Positions 37,701-51,130 of a stretch of DNA of 64,000 nt are shown in pieces. The stretch is from Sycobia sp. Sy_11 (Eukaryota; Arthropoda; Insecta; Hymenoptera; Epichrysomallidae). Each line of letters opens with the position of its first letter. Position 1 is the stretch's first letter. Under the pieces are notes generated by a model. The model saw nothing but the letters and a program-made list of their open reading frames with translations, was not told where the DNA came from and searched no databases. The position numbers were made by a program, and so were the translations under genes. Location: contig JACCIC010000002.1 in the NCBI GenBank assembly GCA_018907035.1, forward strand, positions 7,745,001 through 7,809,000, written 5' to 3'.

Positions 37701-40700
37701 TTGCAAATTTTCGTCACGAATACGTAGCTAAGAATAATGGGAAAGAATCATTAAGTTTTACTGAAAAGAAAAGCATTTCATAGGAAAAAATTATTCAAAA
37801 TTATCAGCTGTTAGATTATAAACGTTGATTATTATTTACGCGGAGAAACTGCTTTAAATTGTGAATTAAACGCTAAATTCCTGTAATTGATAACACTGTG
37901 ACGTCATAAGCATAAAGAGCTGTAGCCTACGAAAAGACGGCATATTATTTTGCATTTTTAAGAACGCCCCCTAATTTATCATATGAAAAGCTCAGAACAG
38001 ATGCGCCCACAATGTTCCAGCTTAGAAACTTAGAAATTATGGGAGTTAAAAAAAAAAAAAAAAAATTAATCAGTACATATTTCTCGAAAGTGTCATATAG
38101 TAATTGTCTGAAGTGTATATTACGCGCCTTACTACTTAAACGTATAAAATAATTTACGTTTCCATATTATGTGCAGTAGCGATTACTCTCGTCACCTTAC
38201 TCTTCTAGTCTGCTGTATATAACGGCTGACTCAATATACACATTACTACTTGCATTTGATTCGTACACAGTGTATTCACGAGTATTGCGCTAAATTCTCA
38301 CTAGTAACTATTGATTTAATTGATAAACCGTTTAGAATTTTAAGTTTTATTAACTTTTAAGTGAAATTGTTGTTTAATATAAATATTCTGTTTCTTTAAA
38401 AAAAAAAAAAAAACTTTTGTATTAATTACAGATTACTTTGATAAATAATCAAATTGAAGAGTTGGCCTGAAACGTTGTCTTCAAAATAAAATTCTTACAT
38501 AATCGCCCACTACGAGTTCCCAACAGGACTCAGGTTCGTACGTCACTGATAACAAGGGATCACACAATGGGAAATGCCGCGCGTTTGATTTTAAGACGTA
38601 CATTGCCAAATTCTGACGTTTGCGTGAAAACTATCTGTGTGTTTTGAACAATTTCGATTTACGATTATAGCGGATGAATGCTAAGGTTCGCGAAATACTG
38701 CACGATAACACGGTTGGAAAAATTCGTAAAAGCCCCGAAGCATTGTCAAACGCCGTCCATTCGACATTGGTATTATCAACGTTTTTTGAGCCTATAATAA
38801 ACCATTTTCTTTCAATACAATTTCGGAATTTTTCTGAAACTGAAATATTTAAAAATAATTCATGATTCTTCTTCGAAAAAAAGTGAAATCCGAGCCTATT
38901 CCAGGCTCTGGTCGCGACTTTTTATGTTTCGAAGGGTAGGTTCTGAATAATGATCCACCATACCAAGTGAGTCTGTCACCTAGACTTTTGTAAATTATGA
39001 CATGTAATAAAAAGAAATCATCAGCACTGTACAATCTTAATATGGCAATTCAGTCACTTTATATTTACAACACAATACATTGAAGAAAAGTATATAAAAT
39101 AACAACCCATACAAACAGTTGTATTTTCAAGTAGATAGCGGTCGCTGCTAGTCAGACAATGTCGACATATCTTTGTCTGCCCTACTGTACATAAACTGAC
39201 AAATTCTTCGAACTTCTTTGTTCATTTTAATATTATTTTTTATTTTAACATTCACCTACAGTTGAAATATTATAGATAAATTCTAATATTATTAAGATAT
39301 TTTTATGTAATTCTCATTTCTGTTAACTTATACAATTCTCTATGAAGGAAGGAAGGGGGAAATAAGAAGCCTAATTATCTATGATTTCTGTCAATTAATT
39401 AAAAATTTATTTTATTAATAGAGCATTTTTAAAGTCTCCTCTATCTTGCGTTAACTTCCTCCAAGCGTCTACTCTTCGAGGAAATGTAGAAAATATTAAC
39501 CCACGGTTTTGAAGTAGAACATAGGCACCGTTTAAAGAATATTTCGATCGATTCAGTATGTGAGCAATGACAGTGCCCGATCAAAAGTGGTGGGGTGATA
39601 ATACTCAAACGTACAAAATAATACTCAAAAAGATCGACAGTTATAGTCAGAAATCGGTTAAAAAATCTTACTCAAGAGAGTAAAATATTATCTGCTGTCC
39701 ATGACAATACTGTTGTAAAAAATAAATTCTCGAAATAAGATAAAATCGATAAACTGAGTGGCTTTCGTGAAAATAGTAAAGAGCACAATTACTGATGGAT
39801 ATTAAATCTTGATTAAGCTAGTGAGTTCTACTGAAGTGCAATATTTGAGTGTATCGTTGCAGTGATTCATTTCTCAATAGATCGGGCATTAACCGCGATT
39901 ACCATTTCATGACACGAACGTAATATTCTGTTCCCATTACAGCATTAACTATCTTGGAATTATAGCGCTGATTTCTGGGTTCGATCCTATTTCAAAACAA
40001 GATATCGGCATGCATGCCCGAAACGAACCAATAACCAAAAATTGGAGAAATATCATAAATTGAATGGCCAAACATATTTTGGAACATCGGGAAAGTGAAA
40101 TAAATCAAGCCTACACTTGAAATTTCACATGTTGGTCAATTATCAGTTATTGGCTCTGACTACCTAAGCATACATGCGTATCGATACTTTTTCTACCTTC
40201 TAAAAATAGGCAACCGTACAGGGATAAATTTAAAAAAGAATATTATAAAATTCCTAAATGAAGACGATAGGGATGTGGAAAAGTTTTGCTCTCAAACATA
40301 AGATAATGCTAAAAATATGTCTAGGAAAGCAGAAAAGACTGCAAGTAAATTGAAAAGAGTCTAGCGATTGGCTTACATTCCATAAATTTAGTAAGGAAGT
40401 CAAAATGTCGAAGAGTGTACTAGTAAACATTTTTTCGTTCACTACTACGTTTGTTTTTCTTTAAAATCGTGAATATGGAAATAAAAATTGTCATGCAATG
40501 TGTTCGATGCTACTATTAAATTGAATGATTAAACATGTCAATTGTTCCGAAAATTTTATATAGACTGCTTTTCATTACTCCTATAGGAATTTTTGAAAGC
40601 GAACTATCATGTTCACAAATCGAGTAGTTTCGCTAATTTCATAATCAAGTTTGTAACTATAAAAGAAGCTGAAAATTGTACGGTTAACTCTGTATTATGT

Positions 40701-43700
40701 TTCATTCCTAGCACAAACCCGTAGACGAAGCATAATTATTTACACATACGCTCTAGAAATCACGACCATAAAGGGGGGGGGGGGAGATTGTGATTCTATA
40801 ACCGTAAGTTTATATAGTATGTACCTTTAAGTAAAGAAAGAACTGAGAAGAAACCAAGAGCAAAAACAAAATACCTGAAAACTTACGGCCACAAAGGTCC
40901 CATCCCCCAAAGGGGTCACAAAGTAAATAAATTGAAAGTATAAAATAACAAAAGAAGTCAACTGTAGATCCATACGAAGTGGAAAGGCATCGTCACGAAC
41001 GATCAAACTTGCTCACAGCACTTGTAATACAGCGCATTGCTTCTAAAGCCATGCCAGGAAAATCCCCAATGATTTTTAACAAAAACCAGTCCCAAAATCT
41101 TGGACGAGTGATGACAAATAACATTTGCTATGAAATGGTCCATCACAAGTATGACAAAATTTCTCCGTCACATCAGGTCTTTCGCGCGAAACCTTAATTC
41201 ACGAATATTCCTCATTCGTACGCTGTTACTGAGTTTACCTAAACATCTACCGCATCTTTTGCGTGGCTGCGCGCATTGCCATTATTCATACGACGAGCGT
41301 CCGTCGTTGCAATTCCGCCATTGTGAAATTCTTTCCAGTCCCGTTTGATTTATTGTTCCGTAACGTTACGTAAGCAGCGCTTAGAAATAATTAAAATAAA
41401 TGAGGCGAAGTTTTCAATTTTCAATTAAGTTCTTCTTTCCAAATTTTTATTCAGATAAATATATTACAATAATTGGGTAATAAACATAATTAAAGAACCA
41501 CTTCATAATCAATTATTTAAAAAGCAATGGCGAACAGTTTACAATCACCTGCTAATCATATGTATTTTTTAAATAAAGTTACGTATTTTTGAAATTACAT
41601 CTTATATCTTATATTACTTTAATAGAAAATGGCAATACTTAAAAACTAGTGGTGTTCTCGTAAGGCGAAAAAAGATAGTAAAAAGGGGATGAAGCACATA
41701 CAGATAAATAGGAAGAAAAAAGTGTGTATGTTACTAATCGTAGTGCAATATTAGTTTTATTTCAATTTTAACATTGTTTTTTTTTCTCTGAAACAGTTAT
41801 ACTGGTGCAGTTATATTATTTTAGTAGATAGAAAAAGATTCTTTTTTACGTATTACATAGTAATTCAGATCTAAAAGTTTCAATATGTGTGTGTGTGTGT
41901 GTGTTAATTAATAATTAACGAATATTTATTAATATTTAAGTATCAATTTCTTTCGTGACAGTTGACCTCCCGCTGTGCTACCGATGCCACGGCTCGCTTC
42001 TTTCCGACTTGTCCTCATATCACTGATATGCAGACACTTCACTTTGGCGTCATACGTGACAATAGGATGATTTGCATATATATCTATACATGCACGGCTC
42101 ATCTTACAGTTAAGACAGAAGATCCAGAAAGAGAAAGGTGCAGAGAAAGAGTGAGAAAGAAGTAGCGGATTAAGCTCGAGTACTGCGACACGTTCACACA
42201 CCCCCTCCCCCTCTCCCTGTGCCCCTCTCATCATGAAGAAAATTGCGCGCGTGCGGGAGGAAAGTTTTTTTCCGCGCGAAAAAGTGCGGGAACGAACGGC
42301 GGGAGAGAGTTGGGGGAGGGGGGGGAGGTGAAAGCACGAAATCGCGGCACTGCAGTCCGTACGTGACGCGACACGGCGCGCAACTGAGCGCAATGTTTCT
42401 TTCATGACCCAGGCCCAAGCGTGCATCGTTTTCGCGACGGTCTTTTTTTTCTCTCTTTGTTTTTTTATTTTTTTTTTTTTTTTTTGTTTTTTTTTCATAT
42501 CACCCCAGGAAATACCCATGTTTTCGCGGCTCTATCGCACTACGGATATTGGATCGAAATGTATAGGCAAAAGAGATGCACGAACGAAAATTTTCACTGC
42601 AGATGTCGCCGTGTCAAGTATATCTGTATATCACGTTATAAAAATTTTTCAATTAAATCTCATGCTATACAGCAGCGTTTCAAAGAATGATGGCTTTTAT
42701 AATATTGCAGGAACAATTAATTTTCTTAAGGAACAATGATCATTGTATTTAATTTCGTCATCTAAATCTGTATATAAAATAAAAAATTCATAATGGTCAA
42801 GAAGGCCGATTCTGACATTTCCAATAGACTTTCATAACCTATTGACCAAAGGCTAATTCCTGGTTTGTAATAAAATTTTATTATCGGCGTTATCGGCCTC
42901 TCTCAGGCGAACCATTAGATAAACTATAAAAAATTGATATTAAAGCAGATATTAAATTTATCGGAATCCATTCTATCGTATAAATGTAAAAGCTCCGACT
43001 GTCAAGGACGGACTGTTAATTTCATTGAAAACTATTCCAGATATTAATGTAGAGCTTGAAGGAAAAATAAATAAATTTCGGAATAAAAATTAATTTAAAA
43101 ATCTTGTTTGGCGTTATGCAAGAACAGCTTTTAGATAATATTTGTTATTTTAGCTATTTCAATACGTTATTTTCATTTTATAGCGTCCGATTAAAATGTT
43201 TATACATAAATTAAGAAGCAATTAATCAAAATCTCTTTTTCGATACTTTACAAAAAAAAAAAAAAATTATATAAAACAATTCAAATATTATCGATAATAC
43301 ATTAATATCGCACTGGACGAAAGAAAAACGCTCGTACAAACATTTACTCCTTATCTCTGAGATGGGCGATTCTATTCGATTGCCTCCGCCCCCCCCCCCC
43401 CCCGTGAAATCGATTCTTCGGAGTATTCCATTCTTTGCGAGTCGATTCCTTTTGAACAAGAAATCGGATAAAAATCCTCGAAAATGACGCCATGCGGGAG
43501 GGTATTGAAGTGCCGACCATTGTTCAATTAATAAACGGATATTTAGTATAACAGACGAATGGACCGTTATTCGGCGTAATATTACGGAATAGTACGTAAG
43601 GTCAGATTGTCACGAAAAGAACTTCCCGAGACGTGATGAAATTCGCGCGTTTTTGTATTTCTGCCAGGATCTTTGACCGAAGTTTGTACTTCCGCTTCAC

Positions 43701-43900
43701 AATGCTGCATCGTTTTTATAAACACGAAATTTGATTGTATTGTAAAGTAAATTCTGTTTATTTTTATCTCTGATCAAAATATACATGTAAAACGTTAGCG
43801 ATTCACCATAATAGCTATAATTTCAAAAAATTAAATTAGGAAGCACGACACTTTCCTTTTAATCCCACTAATTAGATGATTTATTAGAAATTGAATTATC
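37701..43900. other. Intergenic DNA; no gene seen
   Basis: AT-rich at 37700-41900 with A-runs near 38048 and 38397, and unrecognised short frames at 38674-38865 and 40979-41348. A GC-richer patch at 41940-42420 is followed by a T-run (42448-42493). A 15-C run is at about 43389-43403. No domain or splice structure is visible. Confidence 0.45.
37899..37906. promoter_or_regulatory. Palindromic CRE (TGACGTCA)
   Basis: This is a perfect CRE in AT-rich intergenic DNA just right of the 36.6-37.6 kb GC-rich island. Confidence 0.25.
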
Positions 43901-43903
43901 ATA

Positions 43904-44270
43904 CGACGGGTATTCAAAAAGTAAGTTTTCCTAGTTTGAGGTTTTTTTCAGACACCATTTAGATTCTATAGATAAGAGCGACATTGACTTTAGTGATCAA
44001 AAATACTTTTTTCAGCAATACGAGTTCGATCATGAAGCTACCAGAATATAGTGGGTCCAATCATAAATCACGTGCGGTTATCCATTCTTTAACTGCACAA
44101 GGATTAATCGATAATCAGATTCACAGTGAAATGGTGACTATTTGTGTTGAAAACTGTACGAATTTGGTTTTTAGACTACGAGAATAAAATGAAATTATTT
44201 TTATAACCTTAAACTAGTGTTTTATTTTTTTTTTCCAATACAGAAAAACTTACTTTTTGAATACCCCTCG
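43904..44270 (+). mobile_element. Internally deleted mariner-like element with intact TIRs
   Basis: The ends are inverted copies of each other: CGACGGGTATTCAAAAAGTA at the left and CGAGGGGTATTCAAAAAGTA read inwards from the right, and the match continues several bases further. TA dinucleotides flank both ends (43902-43903 and 44271-44272), as expected for mariner insertion. The 367-bp element keeps a 67-codon frame (43984-44187). Its start (SRAVIHSLTAQGLIDNQIHSEMV) resembles the N-terminal helix-turn-helix of mariner transposases, and its end (ENCTNL...) resembles the C-terminal tail. The catalytic DDD region is gone, so it is non-autonomous. Confidence 0.8.
43984..44187 (+). pseudogene. Remnant mariner transposase frame (N-terminal DNA-binding part joined to tail)
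   Basis: This open frame of 67 codons lies inside the mariner-like element. It holds only the first helix-turn-helix-like segment followed by about a dozen codons that look like the transposase C terminus. No catalytic aspartates remain. If it were translated it could at most bind TIR DNA, and there is no sign that it is expressed. Confidence 0.55.
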
Positions 44271-44272
44271 TA

Positions 44273-46690
44273 TAAAATTCTTTAATATGTTGTTTAATTC
44301 TTCGATCTTTCAACATAAAAAGTTTAATTTATATTAAAAACAATTGAAAACTAAAAATGTATATTTTATAATATATACTATACTATACTAATAAAAAATT
44401 GTATTTTATAACAATTTGTAAGGCATTCTTTTAACAATCATTTTATTCAAATGTAATTCATAGAGTTATAATATAATGATTGAAATATTAAATACGTACT
44501 ATATAGTAATCTCTAAAGACATAATAAACACTTTATTAAACATTTATGTATTAGTTTTCCGTACCGAAATTGTGTTTTCTAAATTAAAATGTGTTGCAAT
44601 GGCCAATGAAAACAAATTCTTTTATATGTAAAAACTTTTTTCTGTAAAATATAGTTTTAGCATTGCAAAAAAAGATGAACAATAAATAATCATGAAAGCA
44701 TCTGACATTTCACATATGATGAATCTAATAATACATGTCCACGTAGAATAATCGAATCACGCCTATCGATTAAAAACAAAACTTTTTAAGATCATTGAGC
44801 TCAAAAATTGATCTCAAAGTTACTTCGATATGTTAATTCAAATTCAGGTCCTAAATAATAACTGAGAATGTTGGTACTCGAAGAAAATGTGGGCGGACGC
44901 CTACTGGTCAGTCTTCGAACTCGTGGAGTGCTAAAAATTTTATAATTTCTTTTTGCTATTTCTATAAAATATTAATATACCAAAAAATACTTTCGAGATC
45001 ATCAATATGCTAATGTGAAAAATAATTTTTATGCTCGAAAAGCATGTTCTTTACGTTTTCGTCATTAAATCACGGCGGTACACGTACCTACGTACTTTTA
45101 TAAGGACATTTTTCGAAACGTCGAAAATAATTTTAACACATTTCCTCATCTCCACGAGTACTGAAAATTATCACCGATCTCGAGCAAATTAATAAACAAT
45201 TATTGCGATCTTGCATACTTGTCTTGTAAACTAATGTAATTGTAACGCCAGTGTCTGGCTAGAAGCCGGAGCTGCTCCGAACGCCCGACAGTACAGAGTC
45301 GGAAAGTTTTGGAATGGAAGGCGCAGTCGGATTATCCTTGCAAGATTAATTAGCGCGCAAAATGCATTAATCCGTCATACAATTGGGACTCAGGCGCACG
45401 TTTAATACGCGCTCGTATATCGAGGAATTAAAATTCAAACACAAAATTGGACCTAGAAATGTTTGTCGCTTGGACGATACGAAAACAAAAAATGATTAAA
45501 TGGCGATCGAAAATTTGGACAAAGAGTTTTAAAATAATAAAAAAACGTGCTTGGTAAAACAAAAATTTAATTAATAAGTGGAAAATAAAAGACACCAAAA
45601 AATAACATCATTGCACAGATACAAATACTAAAGATCGAATTTATGTCTGAAAAGAAACTCGTGATGTGACAATATTACGCTAGGTCAATTGAAAATCCAT
45701 CTGTCGTTCTTATTCTGGAAATTTTTATTTGTATTTGTATTACATTTTACTCAAAAAAGTAAATCTTTAATATTTTTTAAATTCATGTTTTAAAAAAGAA
45801 AAACTTTATCCCAAATTGTGAAATTTATTGCGATAATTCGTTATTGTTTAAAGAGCGACTTATCGTAATTCTGCGACCAATGGAGAAGAAACAATTCTCA
45901 AAAATCAGATTGAACAAAAAACAAACAAATATTCTTTTAATTTAATTGCACCTTGCCGTTATTTTGCAAATGATGATTATTTTATTAGCGACATCGATTG
46001 CCCTTGTCGCGCAAAAGTGGCACCCAAATGAATTACTGCACTACAAAATAGTCAATTAAATATTAATTAATATATAATACTTGTTACAATGCATCCCGAA
46101 TGAGTTCTTAAATAATCTGTTTCCATTCCAGGTTTCATTATTCCAGCATTTAACCCTATATATGGTAGACTTATCTTATAATAACGCTATTAGTATGCGT
46201 ACGAGCTTTAGTATATAGCCTGAACACTGATCTGGTGACAATAATTATATCACGAAAATAACTAATTTTAAAGTCTCTAACTGTTTAAACGTAAATAAGC
46301 CATATCGACAGTAGCAGGTTAAAATGCTGGATTGATGGAACGCGGAATTGAAACAAAGTGTTTCAGCACGCTTCTGGGAAACCAATACAAAATGTATTAT
46401 TTATTAATTAATCGACTGTTCGCAGTGCAGTAATTCCTTCGGGTGCCACTTGCGGCCTGATACGCGAAATCGACGTCGCTGATAAAAGAGTCGTTTATAT
46501 CGATTCTCAAGTCCAAAAGCTTTATGCAATTTTGACTTCGATCGTTTGCAGACCAAGCGCAACTTTTGCTGCTCAATTCGAGAACCCGCGAATAATGTTT
46601 CGAAAGCTCGCAAAACTGCTTATGCGTCTGAAAAATGCCATTATCCGTCTCACAGTCATTGGAAAACAATCACCCAGCCCCCGTCATCAT
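44273..46690. other. AT-rich intergenic DNA; nothing definite
   Basis: A short GC-richer patch at 45240-45420 stands out as possible conserved non-coding sequence. No coding or RNA gene is supported. Confidence 0.45.
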
Positions 46691-47439
46691 TATCTATACG
46701 TTAATGCTCGTCTATAAGCAGCCCTCTTATCTCGCGTTACAATGTTCCTAAAAGCGCCGAGATGTATTCATGCGCGATTTCAGCCCGTTAACGAAGCGGC
46801 CTCGTGCTACTCGTCCGCTCTGCAGCCAGCTACGGTACGACGAAGACAATGACGCCCCGACGTTTTAGGTACAGGCACGCGGAAGAAGGGCCGTGGCGGC
46901 GGGACGCACGCGTCAAATAGCCCTGCCTTTGCCCGATCTTCGTTGCGCGTGATACGTCGCGACGAATCGCGCACACGAGTACGATTTCGCATCAGTACGG
47001 CCTAAGAGTACGCCCCCCCCCCGTCTGATCGCATTCGCGCCTGTACTACTGGGGCGTCAATGCGCCGCGCGTCCCCTATGCTACGCAGTCTCGCACGTCT
47101 GTAAACGCGTATGCATTCGTGTTCATGTATACGTGTATGTGCGCACCCGTGCGCCTGTGTATATATGTGTGTCTGTGTTTGCGCGTCGTAAATATAGTCT
47201 CCTCGCTGTATTAATATAAAATCTCGTCGTCCCGTCGCATCGCGCGCGCCCGCGCTCTTTTGTCGCACGTCCGCGACGCGCCGCGGTCGACCCGTTTTAT
47301 TAAAGATCTAATAATAGCGAATGCAACGAGCAAAGCGAGCGAGCGACCCTCGTGTTCATATATATATATATATATACATATATGTATATATATCTGTTCG
47401 CGCTATATTGTATTATACGCAGGTGAGAGTTGCCCTGGC

Positions 47440-47442
<3 letters not shown>
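46691..47442. other. GC/CpG-rich island
   Basis: CpG-dense, mixed sequence with GTGC/GTAT-type short repeats at 47100-47180 and TA repeats on the right. It is a candidate regulatory island and no exon is supported. Confidence 0.4.

Positions 47443-47497
<55 letters not shown>
47443..47497. repeat. (TA)27 microsatellite
   Basis: Pure TA tract on the right border of the 46.7-47.4 kb GC-rich island; a shorter TA run lies at about 47360-47392. Confidence 0.97.
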
Positions 47498-47499
<2 letters not shown>

Positions 47500-48089
47500 C
47501 GGTTGTATTAAATATAGTATTAAATATATAGTATGAAAGGAAGTAACAGGGAGAGAGGTTCCTCTGGTTATAAAGATGAACTACTGACGATGGCTTATAA
47601 ATTAAAGGGTAGATGTGGTTAAAGTAACAAATGTGTTAAATTAACAATATTATTAAATAATTACTGTTACAAATAGAATATAATAACATAAAAAAATGTA
47701 TCGGATCATGTTAAATTGTATATTTTGTATTAAGATATAATTTTATTATTTATAATTTTATTACGCTTATAAAGCGTAGAAATTATAAAAGTAATAATGT
47801 TGACGTTAATAGAAATTAAATAATAAAATAAATGGTGTGTTATTGTTAGGATTTGTAGACACTAAAATTTTATGTGTATATTTTAAGCGTAAATCGATAA
47901 ATATAATGATAAATATATAAATGATATCACAATGTATGGGCGACGTAGATTAAATATATTTCACTTGAGGATTGTGTGTTAGTATTAAGAATTAAGTTTA
48001 TTATATCCCTAAATACATTTAAATTATACCGTGTTGTATTGTAGAAATTATAGGGAATAAAATATTTAATAAAATATAATTTTATTAAC

Positions 48090-48138
48090 CGATTAGTGCC
48101 GACGCGGACATTTTTGGACAGTCGATATATCCGGGCTT

Positions 48139-48169
<31 letters not shown>

Positions 48170-48699
48170 CGAGATCAAAACATGTTTCTATAAGTAATTT
48201 TGGCTGATCTATCCGTTCCTATGGTCAGTCTGATCCTGTCTCTTGTAAAAGGATTGAATGAGAAAACTGATAAATTCGGTACCCTCAAAAACCCCATGGT
48301 ACCCTGTTTGACTGCGAAAAAGTATTATTTTTCCGATATTTGAAAATTTCTTCCTCAACCTTTATTCTCCACCCCTGTAAAAAATTTACATCATTTTTTC
48401 GAGTAGGTAACATCAAAATATTGATCGGACATCATTTTTACAGTGATATCTATAAAGATTATCGTGATTGCAGCAACAAATGCAGTCTACAAATACTTTG
48501 AATATTCAAGGCTAAAAACTATCCCTTTAAAACTCGTTGATGCTCCTGTCCGAAGTGGCGTAGGGTCAAACTAATCTCGGGAACCGATAGAGCAGCCAAA
48601 ATTACCTATAGAAACATGTTTTGATCTCTTTTTGTTTGTTTTTAGATCATCACCCGGAAATATCGAGTGTCCCAAAATGTCCGCGTCGGCACCAACGGG
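48090..48699. mobile_element. piggyBac-like MITE with long terminal inverted repeats
   Basis: The two ends are long inverted repeats. The left arm covers about 48090-48219 and the right arm about 48580-48699. They share GTGCCGACGCGGACATTTT near the tips and GATCAAAACATGTTTCTATA further in. The left end abuts TTAA (48086-48089) and the right end abuts TTCA (48700-48703), a TTAA with one change. The tips read CCGATTAGTGCC and CCCGTTGGTGCC, close to the CCC-start tips of piggyBac elements. The middle of about 360 bases has no transposase coding, so the element is non-autonomous. A run of about 27 A interrupts the left arm. Confidence 0.75.
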
Positions 48700-51049
48700 T
48701 TCAGGGCAAAAAATTGATTATTAATTTTTGTGATGTTTTATAACTCTTGCTAAAAAAATGGTCGAATAATCATTATAAAGTCGACATTTTTAAGCCTTTT
48801 GAAGGAAATCGAGCTTTGAATCCGACTTCGAACAAAATCACGGACAAAAATAAAACAACGAACTTCAGCAATTTGAACTTGTTGCAAATGCGATCCGTTT
48901 CAATTATCATTCTATCCAAAAAGCTTCCCACGAGCCCGAACACCGGAAATTCTACCCCCTCGACCCCTTCGGTACCTCGAACAAACATATTCCAACGATC
49001 ACTTCGACTTCTTCGTGAACTTGCAGCTGTGCCACCTCCCCCGCCCCTCCCAACCCAACTCGCAATTACATCATTAGCGGGTTACGGGGCAGCATTCCAG
49101 CGAGGGAACGGCAGTCGCCGAAGGATCGAGAGGAAACGGTAAGGAGTTGGGGGGTCGGGGGGAGAGGCAATTCTGCAGCATCCCCGGGACTTCTCGAGCC
49201 TTTGACTCTCCCCCCCCCCTCGGACTTTTTGAGGGCTTCTTCTAGCCAAGGGAGGCGAACGGCTCGAGGGTCGGGGAAAAGTTTTAATAGAGAGTCAAAT
49301 TATCCCGAGCCCTGCAGCCGCTGCCTTAAGTTTTGATAGAGTTGCGCGATTCTTTTGTCGCGCGCTCCTATCCCCCCCCCCACCTCCACCCAAACTTCGC
49401 CCGGGAGAGTAGGGAGTGAAAACGGAAGACCCGCTGGTACGTCTTTGTCTTGCGGCCGGGGCGAGGAGGCGATTTTCTCCTTTCGGGCCACTTTATACCG
49501 TCGTTCCCCGTTTTTCGCTGCGCCCCGATCTTTTCCAGAGTTGGTTATGTGGTATAAGTCGAAAATTTAAGGAAAAATAATTCGAAAATTTAAAGATTCC
49601 AATTCGAAAGATTCCCAATGGAACTTTTTTATATGTGTGTACGTATGTATATATGTATTTAGGTATGTAAGTATGTAGATATCAGATAAACATAATTTCT
49701 TTCTAAACTAAGAAGGAGAGGCTCACCTCACCGAAGAACCAACTTTTTCCAGGAGATGACAAATACATTGAATATAATAGAAAAAAACTAAATCCTTTAT
49801 TTTTTTTAAAGTTATTTTAATTCCAATTAATTTTTATGTAATTTTTTAAGAAATTTGATTGTCACCCCTTGTAGGATTTTTTTTTTTGATAGCTAAAACA
49901 CGGGAGTTTTCCCCGTTGAAAGGAATTATGGATTCAAATGAACATATTGCGTTCAATTTCAGTAATTGTACCGTTAAAATTAATGTGTGGAAAAATTGCG
50001 AAAATAGATAAAACTAACTGAATGTTGTTCTGTTTTTTTAAATGTATAGATATAGATATCTTTCAAAATGATAATATAATGCATATTTATGTTAATTAAT
50101 AATTTACTAATTATTATAAATTTAATTCTTTTTTTTTTAATGCGTGTTATTTAATGTTCATTCTTATTAGTTATTCAAATACTATATGCTTTTTTCTTCA
50201 CAGAATGCCTTTCGTTATCCTATTTTTAAATTATTAACTTCAGAGCACTTTTTTCTGATCCAATTTTTTGTGTGAATGGATATTCCACCACTGGACTCTG
50301 TCGCCTCCTTTATATTCCATACTCACTTCTTCCATCTTCTTGAACTGTCCTTCTGAATGCTTTGTCACGAGCCTTTACATTCTAAAATAATAATTAAATA
50401 ATGCACTAATATTCGTCGAGTTTATCAGGCTCGTTTAAAACAACAGCAATTCGCAAGGCAATGCACTATTATTGGACAATTTCTCGGGAATAAATACGAA
50501 ACTGTTAATTTACATATGGATAATTATAACGAACAATATATATTTGAAGAACGTTCGTTGAAAACTATACTTAGGACGATCTGCGGCGTTCTTCTGATGT
50601 CGAGCGTTCGTTTGCACGAATTCAACGAAAATCCAGATCTTATTGCACTTTGAATATATGCATAATACCGTAACTTTTGGTCGCCTCTTTCCATATCCTA
50701 AGCATCCTACGTTCGTATATCAAGTATTGGAAAGTTCTTGGATTTCTTCGTTTCGCCGTTTTAAGAACAATTTCATTCGACCTGCTTCGTCCATGTTAAT
50801 TAAAGGATTTGCTGAATTTTTAAAAAAATTAACGATCCCCTGATAAAATTCCTAAAAGTAAATATTACTAATCCACTTGATCGGATCGATAACTTTAGTG
50901 ATTAAAGATTACAGATGGATATGTCGCCAAAGGATACTTTTAACATTTTAGCTGGACTGAAATGAAAGCTAAAGATCGATCTCTTTAAATATTAGCTTTA
51001 GTTCTACAGTATTTTAGACTCACTGGGGAAAATTTTTTTTTATAGTCAC

Positions 51050-51130
51050 TTTCAGTATATTTATTTAGTATATTTATTATATTTTATTAATTTTATTATA
51101 TTTATCATATTTACTATATTTATTATAATA
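51050..51130. repeat. Imperfect TATATTTAT-type short tandem repeat
   Basis: About nine imperfect units of the TATATTTAT/TATTATATTT kind follow one another. It is a degenerate AT-rich minisatellite. Confidence 0.6.

Noticed and set aside
39978..39987. GGTTCGATCC, like the B box of a tRNA gene
   Set aside because: There is no A box or cloverleaf at the right spacing upstream; it appears to be chance.
41929..42519. Minus-strand frame of 196 codons
   Set aside because: It starts in a poly-Lys run from an A-rich tract and continues through C/T-rich DNA without any recognised domain.
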